NCBI RefSeq assembly: GCF_002514735.1
Contig: NZ_NBWU01000005.1
Span: 186,001 to 250,000 of the forward strand
Direction: 5' to 3'
DNA: 64,000 nt
From: Sediminicola luteus
GTDB taxonomy: Bacteria > Bacteroidota > Bacteroidia > Flavobacteriales > Flavobacteriaceae
Shown: in pieces, positions 50,368 through 58,405 of the stretch
How the letters are laid out: each line of letters begins with the position of its first letter
How positions within the stretch are numbered: position 1 is the first letter of the stretch
The notes under the pieces: generated by a model
Databases searched by the model: none
Told to the model about the DNA's origin: nothing
Seen by the model: only the letters and a program-made list of their open reading frames with translations
Position numbers and translations under genes: made by a program

Positions 50368-53300
50368 GTGTTACATAAAATCAATTTACCGAATTTTAAG
50401 ACTTCAACTGGGCATACCCAAGACATTCAATTGTCGTATGAACTTTTTGGGCAGCCCTTACACGAGGCACCGATTGTTTTGGTGAACCATGCCCTTACAG
50501 GAAATTCGAATGTGGCCGGTAAAAATGGCTGGTGGAATTCCCTTATAGGGGATGGAAAATGCATAGATACGGAACGGTATACCGTGCTGTCTTTCAATGT
50601 GCCCGGTAATGGGTACGACGGATTCGTTATCGATAATTACAAAGATTTTATCGCACAAGATGTCGCACGTATTTTTTTATGGGGCCTTCAGGAACTAAAG
50701 GTAAATCGTTTGTTCGCCATGATCGGGGGTTCTATGGGAGGTGGAATTGCTTGGGAAATGGCCGTTTTGGACCCCAAACTTACCGAGCATTTGATTCCTG
50801 TGGCCTCTGATTGGAAATCTACCGATTGGTTGATAGCCAACTGTCAGATCCAAGAGCAGTTTTTGGTGAATTCCAAACAACCGGTGCACGATGCCCGTAT
50901 GCATGCCATGTTGTGCTATCGTACCCCAGAGTCTTTTTCGGCCCGTTTTCAACGAACCACCAACGAAGAGCAGCAGGTTTTTAACGTAGAGAGCTGGTTG
51001 CTGCACCATGGTAAAAAATTACAGGAGCGTTTTCAGCTATCGGCCTATAAACTCATGAACCAGATTTTAAAGACCATCGATGTGAGTAGGGATGGTCTCG
51101 ATGGGTTTAAGGCTTTGGAAAATAGTGATACCAATATTCATATCATCGGGGTAGATTCCGACCTGTTCTTTACCGCGGCCGAAAACAGGGCTACATTTAA
51201 ACAATTGGCCCAAGCTAAGGGTAATGTTACCTATGGCGAGGTGCATTCCCCGCATGGACACGATGCCTTTTTGATCGAATACGACCAAATGGAGCAGTTG
51301 TTGCGTAAAGTTTTCCAATCTGGCGTGTTGGCGCCCAAGGTGTTGAAATTCGGAGGGAAATCCCTGGGCAACGGAAACGGTCTACCCAGAGTACTTGATA
51401 TTATTCAAGAACAGTATGGCGCGCATCCCGAATTGGTGGTCGTTTGTTCGGCGCGCGGAAAAGCTACCGACCAATTGGAAAGTCTGTTGGAGACCGCTGC
51501 TTCAGGTCGGGATTTTCAATCGGAGCTGGAGGGTTTTATAACCTATCAACAAGAAGGCACCCGTATACAGTTGCAGGAAGAAAAACAAGCCTTGGGAGAA
51601 TTGTTGAAGGGAATCGCCATATTACGCGATTATTCCGAAAAGAATAAAGATCAGGTATTGGCCTTTGGGGAGTTGATCTCCGTAAAAACCGTGGTGGCCG
51701 AACTGGAAAATAGGGGAGTACCGGCCTTTGCCGTAGATTCTAGGGAACTCTTACTTACCGATTCCTCTTTCGGAAATGCCCAATTATTGGAAGAAGAGTC
51801 ACGGGAAAAAGTACAGGCATTTTTTGCTAGCGCTCCGGTTGGTGTGGCCGTAGTGACCGGATTTATTTCGGCCAATTCGGCCGGGCAGACTACAACATTA
51901 GGGCGGAACGGATCGAACTATTCGGCAGCCTTGTTCGCCAACTTTCTTGATGCTTCCGAATTGCGCAATTATACGCACGTCGATGGGATTTTTACGGCCG
52001 ACCCTTCCTTGGTGCCCGAAGCCCGTAAAATAGAAAAACTCTCTTTTGCCGAGGCGAACGAATTGGCCAATTTTGGAGCGAATATCCTTCATGCCAAAAC
52101 CATTTTACCGCTCATAGAAAAGAACATTCCGCTGCGAATCCTCAATACCTTTAATTCAGATAATGAGGGTACCTTGATCAGTGCCGAGTCGCCCAAAGGG
52201 GGTATTCGATCGCTATCCGTTTTAGAGCATGTGGCCTTGGTAAACCTAGAGGGCCGCGGACTTTTGGGTAAGGTTGGGGTAGATGCCCGGATTTTTAAGG
52301 CCTTGGGGCAAGCCGGTATTTCGGTGAGTATTATTTCCCAAGGTTCGTCGGAACGTGGTATTGGATTGGTCGTTGATGCCCAACGGGCCGATGATGCCAA
52401 AAAAGCGCTGAACGAAGAGTTTCGTTTCGATTTCCAAACCCAAGATATGAATGCCATAACGGTGTTACGCGATGTATCGGTTATCTCTGTGGTGGGACAA
52501 GATTTGAGCACTTTCCATCAGCCGTATAATGCTTTGGTAAAGAACCAAATCGTGCCTTTATTGTTCAATAATACCGTTAGTGGGCGTAATATTAGTTTGG
52601 TTATTCGAAAAGGCCAGCTGCATAAAGCCTTGAACGTTATGCACGGGCAAATTTTCGGAATCAGTACCAAAATTAATATCGCGGTATTTGGACATGGTAA
52701 TGTGGGCGGAACCCTAATTGATCAAATATTGGATTCTTCGGCCAGTATTTTGGAGCGCAAGGGAATACAGCTTCAAGTGTTTGCCGTAGCCAATTCGCGA
52801 AAGGTGGTTCTAGATGCCCATGGGGTAAATGCCCAATGGCGTGCCCAACTCGAATCCGATGGGGTGGTCTATACTTTGGATGATATCATCGCTTTTGCCG
52901 ATACCCATCATTTAGAGAACCTAATTGCTGTAGATAATACCGCCAGCGGGGATTTTGTGGCCCATTATCCTAGATTGGTGGCCCACGGTTTTGACCTGGT
53001 ATCGTCCAATAAAATAGCCAATACCTTACCGATTTCAGATTATCGTGCATTGCGCGATGTGTTGGCCAAAAATCAAAAAAACTACTTATACGAGACCAAT
53101 GTGGGGGCCGGCCTCCCCTTGATCGATACCATAAAATTATTGCATTTATCGGGTGAGAACATTACCCGTATACGAGGGGTGTTCTCCGGATCTTTGAGCT
53201 ATATTTTCAACACCTATTCAGAGCGCAATACCCCGTTTTCCGAAGTACTTAAAACTGCTATGGATTCCGGTTTTACCGAACCCGATCCCCGAGAAGATTT

Positions 53301-53742
53301 ATGTGGCAATGATGTAGGTAGAAAGTTGCTGATCTTGGCCCGCGAATTGGATTTAGAGAACGAGTTTAGTGATGTGGCCATAGAAAATTTGGTGCCAGAG
53401 GGATTGCGGGATTTGGATAAAATCGAATTTTTGAACGCTTTAGGGCAATTGGACAGTCATTTTGAATCGGTGAAATCGAAGCAGGAAAGCGGCCATGTAC
53501 TGCGATATGTGGGTGATTTACATGGCGATTTGCAACAAGACAAGGGTATTTTGGAAGTGAAACTAGTGTCGGTGCCCAAAGAAAGCGCTTTGGGTCAGGT
53601 AAAAGGGCCCGACTCTATAATTGAAATTTATACGGAATCTTATGGTGATCAACCCTTGGTGATTCAAGGTGCTGGTGCCGGTGCAGCTGTTACAGCCAGA
53701 GGGGTTTTCGGCGATATTCTCAGAATTGCCGAAAAAGGATAA
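50368..53742 (+). CDS. Fused homoserine O-acetyltransferase / aspartokinase / homoserine dehydrogenase
   Basis: An 1124-residue triple fusion in one uninterrupted frame. Residues 1-~322 are a MetX-like acetyltransferase (GGSMGG with Ser122, Asp265, His298 in SPHGHDAF). Residues ~323-767 are ThrA-type aspartokinase plus ACT domains. Residues ~768-1124 are homoserine dehydrogenase (FGHGNVGG nucleotide site, SSNKIAN with Lys882, EPDPREDLCGNDVGRKLL). MetX and HSD keep catalytic residues. The kinase part departs from the ThrA consensus: KFGGKS instead of KFGGTS (Lys331), GRNGSNYSA instead of GSDYSA, and YTHVDGIFTADP instead of TDVDG. GTG start. It makes O-acetylhomoserine for the flanking sulfhydrylases. 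Confidence 0.92.
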   Translation: MLHKINLPNFKTSTGHTQDIQLSYELFGQPLHEAPIVLVNHALTGNSNVAGKNGWWNSLIGDGKCIDTERYTVLSFNVPGNGYDGFVIDNYKDFIAQDVARIFLWGLQELKVNRLFAMIGGSMGGGIAWEMAVLDPKLTEHLIPVASDWKSTDWLIANCQIQEQFLVNSKQPVHDARMHAMLCYRTPESFSARFQRTTNEEQQVFNVESWLLHHGKKLQERFQLSAYKLMNQILKTIDVSRDGLDGFKALENSDTNIHIIGVDSDLFFTAAENRATFKQLAQAKGNVTYGEVHSPHGHDAFLIEYDQMEQLLRKVFQSGVLAPKVLKFGGKSLGNGNGLPRVLDIIQEQYGAHPELVVVCSARGKATDQLESLLETAASGRDFQSELEGFITYQQEGTRIQLQEEKQALGELLKGIAILRDYSEKNKDQVLAFGELISVKTVVAELENRGVPAFAVDSRELLLTDSSFGNAQLLEEESREKVQAFFASAPVGVAVVTGFISANSAGQTTTLGRNGSNYSAALFANFLDASELRNYTHVDGIFTADPSLVPEARKIEKLSFAEANELANFGANILHAKTILPLIEKNIPLRILNTFNSDNEGTLISAESPKGGIRSLSVLEHVALVNLEGRGLLGKVGVDARIFKALGQAGISVSIISQGSSERGIGLVVDAQRADDAKKALNEEFRFDFQTQDMNAITVLRDVSVISVVGQDLSTFHQPYNALVKNQIVPLLFNNTVSGRNISLVIRKGQLHKALNVMHGQIFGISTKINIAVFGHGNVGGTLIDQILDSSASILERKGIQLQVFAVANSRKVVLDAHGVNAQWRAQLESDGVVYTLDDIIAFADTHHLENLIAVDNTASGDFVAHYPRLVAHGFDLVSSNKIANTLPISDYRALRDVLAKNQKNYLYETNVGAGLPLIDTIKLLHLSGENITRIRGVFSGSLSYIFNTYSERNTPFSEVLKTAMDSGFTEPDPREDLCGNDVGRKLLILARELDLENEFSDVAIENLVPEGLRDLDKIEFLNALGQLDSHFESVKSKQESGHVLRYVGDLHGDLQQDKGILEVKLVSVPKESALGQVKGPDSIIEIYTESYGDQPLVIQGAGAGAAVTARGVFGDILRIAEKG

Positions 53743-53756
53743 TTAAGAATAACTGT

Positions 53757-53776
53757 GGGTAGTCGTCAACTACCCC
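53757..53776 (+). other. Small hairpin before the third PLP gene
   Basis: GGGTAGT and ACTACCC form a seven-bp stem with a five-nt loop in the 49-nt gap ahead of the next start codon. No T tract follows, so it is not a clear terminator. It may influence translation initiation of the next gene. Confidence 0.35.
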
Positions 53777-53791
53777 GGTAACGGAATTGAC

Positions 53792-54976
53792 ATGGAAAAG
53801 GATAAAGATTTTGGGTTTGAAACCCGCGCCATACGTACACAGACCGAGCGAAGCCAGTTTTTGGAACACTCGACACCTATGTACATGACCTCTAGTTTTG
53901 TTTTTGAGGATGCCGAGGATATGCGCGCCTCTTTTGCCGAGGAAAAAGAACGCAATATTTATTCGCGCTATGCCAATCCGAATAGCTCTGAATTTATCGA
54001 TAAGGTTTGCCAAATGGAAGGGGCCGAGGCCGGTTTCGCCTTTGCTTCGGGCATGGCAGCCGTGTTCTCTACCTTTGCCGCCTTGTTGGATAGTGGCGAC
54101 CATATCGTAGCCTCGCGCTCGGTTTTTGGATCTACCTATAGCCTGTTCCAGAACTTTTTCCCGAAATGGAATATAGCTACCAGTTTGTTCGAGGTGGGCG
54201 AGGAGGCCCAGGTTGAGGCAATGATTACCGAAAAGACCAAGATCTTGTATGTAGAATCACCTACCAATCCGGGGGTTGATATTGTAGATATGGCGTTTTT
54301 GGGTGACTTGGCGAAAAAACACGGACTCATTTTTATCGTAGACAATTGCTTTGCCACACCTTACTTGCAACAACCCATAAAATTTGGGGCGCATTTGGTT
54401 ATCCATTCCGGCACCAAACTTATGGATGGGCAGGGCCGTGTTTTAGGCGGAATTACCGTGGGTAGTGCCAAACTGATAGATAAGGTATACCGATTCTCCC
54501 GGATTACTGGGCCCGCACTATCGCCTTTTAACGCTTGGGTATTGAGCAAAAGCTTGGAAACCTTGGCGCTTCGAGTAGATCGCCATTGTGAAAATGCCTT
54601 GCAAGTGGCCAAATATCTAGAAGGACATCCGAAAGTAAACTGGGTAAAATATCCGTTTTTAAAATCACATCCACGTTACGAATTGGCCAAAAAACAAATG
54701 AAGGCAGGCGGCTGTGTTGTGGCTTTTGAGGTAAAAGGTGGTTTGGAGGCAGGCCAACGCTTTTTCGATGCCATAAAACTCTTGTCGCTTTCGGCCAATT
54801 TGGGCGACTCGCGCTCTATTGTTACCCATCCGGCCAGTACCACCCATAGCAAGGTAAGTGCCGAAGATCGCGCTTCGGTAGGTATAACCGATGGTAGCGT
54901 GCGTATTTCGGTTGGCTTGGAACATATAGACGATATTATAACCGACATTGCCCAAGCCTTGGAGGCTATAACATAA
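53792..54976 (+). CDS. Trans-sulfuration-family PLP enzyme (O-acyl-homoserine sulfhydrylase or cystathionine gamma-synthase-like)
   Basis: A 394-residue Cys/Met-metabolism PLP enzyme. Signatures: YSRYANPNSSEFIDKVCQMEGAEAGFAFASGMAA, SRSVFGSTYSLFQNFFPK (substrate loop), VDNCFATPYLQQPIKFGAHLVIHSGTKLMDGQGR (Schiff-base Lys in HSGTKLMDG), LGDSRSIVTHPASTTHSKV and ITDGSVRISVGLEHIDDI. The HSGTKLMDGQG motif and length are closer to MetZ-type O-succinylhomoserine sulfhydrylases than to MetY; cystathionine gamma-synthase is also possible. Last gene of the SAM-I operon, 49 nt after the fusion. A terminator follows. Which sulfur donor it prefers cannot be decided by eye. Confidence 0.85.
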   Translation: MEKDKDFGFETRAIRTQTERSQFLEHSTPMYMTSSFVFEDAEDMRASFAEEKERNIYSRYANPNSSEFIDKVCQMEGAEAGFAFASGMAAVFSTFAALLDSGDHIVASRSVFGSTYSLFQNFFPKWNIATSLFEVGEEAQVEAMITEKTKILYVESPTNPGVDIVDMAFLGDLAKKHGLIFIVDNCFATPYLQQPIKFGAHLVIHSGTKLMDGQGRVLGGITVGSAKLIDKVYRFSRITGPALSPFNAWVLSKSLETLALRVDRHCENALQVAKYLEGHPKVNWVKYPFLKSHPRYELAKKQMKAGGCVVAFEVKGGLEAGQRFFDAIKLLSLSANLGDSRSIVTHPASTTHSKVSAEDRASVGITDGSVRISVGLEHIDDIITDIAQALEAIT

Positions 54977-54982
54977 AAAAAA

Positions 54983-55007
54983 CGCCCCGAAAAACGGAGC
55001 GTTTTAA
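54983..55007. terminator. Bidirectional terminator between the met operon and a lipoprotein gene
   Basis: AACGCCCCG-AAAAA-CGGAGCGTTTT forms a stem with one mismatch, flanked by an A run before and a T run after. It lies between two convergent genes and can serve both. Confidence 0.8.
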
Positions 55008-55027
55008 ATATGGTAAATCGCCATGGG

Positions 55028-55561
55028 CTATTGTACCCGTGTAAACACGAAGTATTGATCGGCCTCTAAGGTGGCACTATATTCTAAAATATCGGCTTCT
55101 TCCGAAAATGATTGTTTAAGTCGTAGCTCCGTATCATTTAAAGTAACGATTTCAAAAACCGTTTCTTCCGATTCTTGCGAAACGGTCAGCATATTTCCGT
55201 TTTTGCTCCATTTACCTTCCAATTCACTGGCATTAATAGTAGTTTCAACCGGTTCGGCGTCAGGTAAACCATCAACAGATGCTACCGTTACGTAGCTGCC
55301 TTCCCCTGTTACCATGTTTGGGTTTTCCCCTATGTCGATTCTAAGATCATAGTCTTTTCCGGTAATACTCATTGGAAAGTTAACCGGTATGTTTAAAATG
55401 GTAGTGCTAAAGCTTCCGTCTTCCGAATAGAATTCGGTAAGGTTCCAAGAGCCTGCCAGAGTGGCGCTCCCATCTATAGTGCCATCGTCATTATCGTCAC
55501 TTGAACAAGAGGTAATGAAAAGGGTGATAATCAAAGTGGGAAGCAAAAAAAATCGTTTCAT
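55028..55561 (-). CDS. Lipocalin-like lipoprotein, unknown function
   Basis: A 177-residue lipoprotein. The signal MKRFFLLPTLIITLFITSC ends in a lipobox Cys19, followed by an acidic Ser/Asp linker (SSDDNDDGTIDGS), which in Bacteroidota can direct surface export. The remainder (LAGSWNLTEFYSEDG, LEGKWSKNGNMLTVSQESEETVFEIVTLNDTELRLKQ in parts, YFVFTRVQ) fits the small lipocalin-like '-GxWxL' families. No defined role. Convergent with the PLP enzyme gene. The neighbouring Rrf2 gene is divergent. Confidence 0.75.
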   Translation of the reverse strand: MKRFFLLPTLIITLFITSCSSDDNDDGTIDGSATLAGSWNLTEFYSEDGSFSTTILNIPVNFPMSITGKDYDLRIDIGENPNMVTGEGSYVTVASVDGLPDAEPVETTINASELEGKWSKNGNMLTVSQESEETVFEIVTLNDTELRLKQSFSEEADILEYSATLEADQYFVFTRVQ

Positions 55562-55758
55562 AATGTTGTTGTTTGTTGTTTTCGGCCCTTGAAAACCAAA
55601 GTCGTGCCAAAATCATCAATTTTCAATAAATAGTTAAGCGTCTAACAGTTTCTTAATGCAGATTTCATAAACATAGTACCGCCAAAAAATAACGTAAAAC
55701 CATTACAATTAGTGCACTTCGCTTGTTTTTAACCTCAATTTCAGATTATATTAGGCCC

Positions 55759-56166
55759 ATGCTTTCCAAAAAAACCAAATACGGACTTAAGGCCTTGACC
55801 TTTTTGGCCAAGAGGGATGATAAATCTCCTGTACAGATTTCTGAAATAGCCGAGCAAGAAAATATTTCACAGAAGTTCTTGGAGAGCATTTTACTTACCC
55901 TAAGAAAAAATGGTTTCCTAGGCTCTAAAAAGGGTAAAGGCGGTGGCTATTATTTGATCAAAGAGCCGCAAGAGATTTCGATGACCCAAGTAATGCGGGT
56001 TCTGGAAGGACCCATTGCCATGGTGCCTTGTGTTAGCCTTAATTTTTATGAGAAATGCGACGATTGCCCCGATGAAAATACCTGTGGGGTTAATAAATTG
56101 ATGCTGCAGGTGCGCGACAGTGCCTTGGAAATCTACAGGAACAATACCCTGGCCGATTTAATTTAG
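55759..56166 (+). CDS. Rrf2-family transcriptional regulator
   Basis: A 135-residue winged-helix regulator. The HTH lies at residues 1-60 (KKTKYGLKALTFLA, VQISEIAEQENISQKFLESIL, GSKKGKGGGYYL) and the C-terminal part has four cysteines (Cys91, 100, 103, 109 in VPCVSLNFYEKC...CPDENTC), as in Fe-S-binding members. Directly upstream of the sulfate-assimilation genes, it probably acts as a cysteine/sulfur-responsive repressor (CymR/CysR-like) or Fe-S sensor. The start at MLSKKTKYG is chosen by family alignment over a TTG 36 nt upstream. Confidence 0.88.
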   Translation: MLSKKTKYGLKALTFLAKRDDKSPVQISEIAEQENISQKFLESILLTLRKNGFLGSKKGKGGGYYLIKEPQEISMTQVMRVLEGPIAMVPCVSLNFYEKCDDCPDENTCGVNKLMLQVRDSALEIYRNNTLADLI

Positions 56167-56282
56167 CTTTTTCTTCTCCCAACAATCAATTTCCGAAATA
56201 TTTCTACGCCAGTATAGGTAGATTTATCTAGCGGATATTTAGATATTACATATTAGAAGTGCCCGAAAATAAAGGGGTGATC

Positions 56283-56298
56283 CTGATAGCTATCGGGA
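56283..56298. repeat. Dispersed palindrome, GATAGCTATC core (second copy)
   Basis: CTGATAGCTATCGGGA repeats the core seen near 1440. It is followed by TTTTTG, and could act as a weak terminator for the Rrf2 gene. A second hairpin, AAAGCCATC...GATGGCTTT (56318-56343), lies just downstream. Confidence 0.55.
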
Positions 56299-56415
56299 CA
56301 TTTTTGCTCTTTCGTTTAAAGCCATCAAGCATCGGATGGCTTTGATTCCATATTTAAAATCGTTACAAATCTTTTTTTAACGTTGCCTTAATAGTGTGGG
56401 TTACAAATCTTCGTT

Positions 56416-56423
56416 TATATTTG
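56416..56423 (+). promoter_or_regulatory. Promoter -7 box of the cys operon
   Basis: TATATTTG, an exact TAnnTTTG match, 34 nt upstream of the DUF2061 gene ATG at 56458. The start point should be near 56430, at the left arm of the inverted repeat listed next. Confidence 0.55.
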
Positions 56424-56429
56424 CATACT

Positions 56430-56452
56430 CTATTAAATCTATAGGATAATAG
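56430..56452. promoter_or_regulatory. Candidate operator over the cys operon start site
   Basis: CTATTA (56430-56435) and TAATAG (56447-56452) form a perfect six-bp inverted repeat with an 11-bp spacer, immediately downstream of the -7 box. The 23-bp size and place suit an Rrf2-type repressor. The divergent Rrf2 gene end lies about 260 bp upstream. Confidence 0.55.
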
Positions 56453-56457
56453 AAATT

Positions 56458-56730
56458 ATGATAATTGACCAGTTTTTCCCAGCTCGGAAACTATCCGAAA
56501 AAACCGAACTAAGTCCGGGTGCTTCCGAGACCAAAAGGCGTAGTTTGGTGAAAGCCTTAAGTTGGCGTGTTTTGGGTACTTTGGATACCGTGGTTATCTC
56601 GTGGATCATTACCGGAACCTTGGCGGTCGCCTTTTCTATCGGCTTGATAGAATTGTTTACCAAAATGGGTCTCTTTTTTGTGCACGAACGCTTATGGAAT
56701 CGAATTTCGTGGGGAAAACGCAATGTATAA
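56458..56730 (+). CDS. DUF2061 membrane protein
   Basis: A 90-residue protein of the DUF2061 family with two predicted transmembrane helices in RSLVKALSWRVLGTLDTVVISWIITGTLAVAFSIGLIELFTKMGLFFVHERLWN (given in part). The LSWR and ERLWN motifs are conserved. Function is unknown; its position as the first gene of the cys operon is common in flavobacteria and suggests a role in sulfate uptake or in sulfur assimilation. It stops 3 nt before cysH. No sulfate permease gene is near. Confidence 0.85.
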   Translation: MIIDQFFPARKLSEKTELSPGASETKRRSLVKALSWRVLGTLDTVVISWIITGTLAVAFSIGLIELFTKMGLFFVHERLWNRISWGKRNV

Positions 56731-56733
56731 CGT

Positions 56734-57351
56734 ATGGAACCTACCCAGATAAACCAATGGAACCAAGAGTTGGCCGGGGCCACTCCCGAACAGATTATTG
56801 CCAAGGCCTTAGGTGTGGCCCAGGCGCCTTTGGTCACTACCAACTTTAGACCGTATGAAGTGGCCATATTGCATGCCGTAAATCGTATGGATCCCAGTAT
56901 AAAAGTAATTTGGTGCGATACCGGCTATAATACGCCCCAAACGTATAAACATGCACAATATCTAATCGAACAGCTGCGATTACAGGTGCACACCTATGTA
57001 CCCCAACAGACCGTAGCATACCGAAACGTGGTTTTGGGTATACCCGAAATAGATAGCCCAGCGCATGTGTTGTTTACCGATCAAGTAAAGCTGGAGCCTT
57101 TTCGAAGGGCCATGGCTGAGCATACCCCCGATGTATGGTTTACCAATCTGAGAAAAGGACAAACCGCCCTGCGCGATAGTTTGGATATTTTTAGTTTGGG
57201 AAAAGATGGGGTGCTCAAAGTGAGTCCGTTTTATCATTGGAGCGATACCGATCTCGATCTGTATTTGGAGCAACATCAATTGCCTAACGAACACAAATAT
57301 TACGACCCAACAAAAGCCTTGGCGAATAGGGAATGTGGTTTACATACTTAA
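56734..57351 (+). CDS. cysH: Phosphoadenylyl-sulfate/adenylyl-sulfate reductase family protein
   Basis: Reduces activated sulfate to sulfite with thioredoxin. The 205-residue protein has VTTNFRPYEVAILHAVNRMD, IWCDTGYNTPQTYKHA, NLRKGQTALRDSLD and the C-terminal ECGLHT containing the catalytic Cys. It lacks the two Cys pairs (CCxxRKxxPL and CxxC) that hold the Fe-S cluster of APS reductases, so it should be of the PAPS type or a cluster-free APS reductase. No APS kinase (cysC) is in the operon or fused to CysN. Length is shorter than E. coli CysH (244). Confidence 0.88.
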   Translation: MEPTQINQWNQELAGATPEQIIAKALGVAQAPLVTTNFRPYEVAILHAVNRMDPSIKVIWCDTGYNTPQTYKHAQYLIEQLRLQVHTYVPQQTVAYRNVVLGIPEIDSPAHVLFTDQVKLEPFRRAMAEHTPDVWFTNLRKGQTALRDSLDIFSLGKDGVLKVSPFYHWSDTDLDLYLEQHQLPNEHKYYDPTKALANRECGLHT

Positions 57352-57366
57352 TCAAAGACCTGGTTT

Positions 57367-58326
57367 ATGAATTTAGTTGAAACACCCATAGTGAGCGATA
57401 CCCAACCTAACCCATTGCACGGAATTTTGGACCGAGTACCTACCAATGCCCTCGAAAGTGAGGCCATCTATATTATTCGTGAGGTAGCTGCCCAGTTCGA
57501 AAATCCGGTATTGCTCTTTTCTGGCGGAAAAGATTCCATAACCTTGGTTCGCTTGGCCCAAAAGGCCTTTTATCCGGCCAAGATCCCTTTTCCGCTAATG
57601 CATATAGATACCGGTCATAATTTTCCGGAGACCATTGCCTTTCGCGATAAATTGGTAGCCGAGTTAGGAGTGAAGTTGATTGTGCGCTATGTACAAGATT
57701 CCATAGATCAAGGTAAAGTACAGGAAGAAAGTGGCAAATATGCCAGTAGAAACAGTCTACAGACCACTACTTTGCTCGATGCCATAGAGGAGTTTAAATT
57801 CGATGCCTGTATCGGTGGGGCTAGGCGCGATGAAGAAAAAGCCCGGGCCAAAGAACGTATCTTCTCGGTACGGGACGATTTTGGCCAATGGGACGAGCGT
57901 AACCAACGTCCAGAGCTTTTCGATCTCCTAAACGGTGATATCGAGATTGGTCAGAACGTTAGGGTGTTTCCGATTAGTAATTGGACCGAGTTGGATGTCT
58001 GGTCCTATATCCATGAAGAACAAATCGAGATCCCATCGATTTATTTTGCCCATAAAAGAAAAACCTTTTTACGCGATGGACTCATTTGGTCTGCCGAAGA
58101 TGAGGTGGTTTTTCGTGCCGAGGATGAAGAAGTGCAAGAGCGTATGGTACGATTTAGGACCGTTGGCGATATGAGCTGTACCGCAGCAGTAGAATCCGAT
58201 GCCGATACCTTGGAAAGGGTAGTGGCCGAAATCAGGCAATCGCGCATCTCGGAACGCGGGGCCCGAATCGATGATAAACGCTCGGAGGCCGCCATGGAAA
58301 AACGGAAACAACAAGGGTATTTTTAA
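57367..58326 (+). CDS. cysD: Sulfate adenylyltransferase subunit 2
   Basis: Small subunit of ATP sulfurylase that makes APS from sulfate and ATP. The 319-residue protein carries the PP-loop FSGGKDSITLVRL, HIDTGHNFPETIAFRD, GGARRDEEKARAKERIFSVRD and VFPISNWTELDVWSYI. Length is typical. The C-terminal segment (MSCTAAVESDADTLERVVAEIRQSRISERGARIDD) is the usual subunit-contact region. It starts 16 nt after cysH and is followed by cysN, with which it forms the enzyme. Confidence 0.96.
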   Translation: MNLVETPIVSDTQPNPLHGILDRVPTNALESEAIYIIREVAAQFENPVLLFSGGKDSITLVRLAQKAFYPAKIPFPLMHIDTGHNFPETIAFRDKLVAELGVKLIVRYVQDSIDQGKVQEESGKYASRNSLQTTTLLDAIEEFKFDACIGGARRDEEKARAKERIFSVRDDFGQWDERNQRPELFDLLNGDIEIGQNVRVFPISNWTELDVWSYIHEEQIEIPSIYFAHKRKTFLRDGLIWSAEDEVVFRAEDEEVQERMVRFRTVGDMSCTAAVESDADTLERVVAEIRQSRISERGARIDDKRSEAAMEKRKQQGYF

Positions 58327-58405
58327 GTCGAAAGTCAAAAGTCGAGTGTGGGGAATAGAATTGTTCCTAAAATAAAACAGATAGCGACGAATAGTGTAGT
58401 AGCAT

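Noticed and set aside
50368-53742. Artificial fusion due to a lost stop codon or frameshift between metX and thrA
   Set aside because: The frame is continuous, both halves align to the expected domain ends with a short linker, and no internal start/stop pattern suggests a missing stop. Sequencing error cannot be fully excluded.
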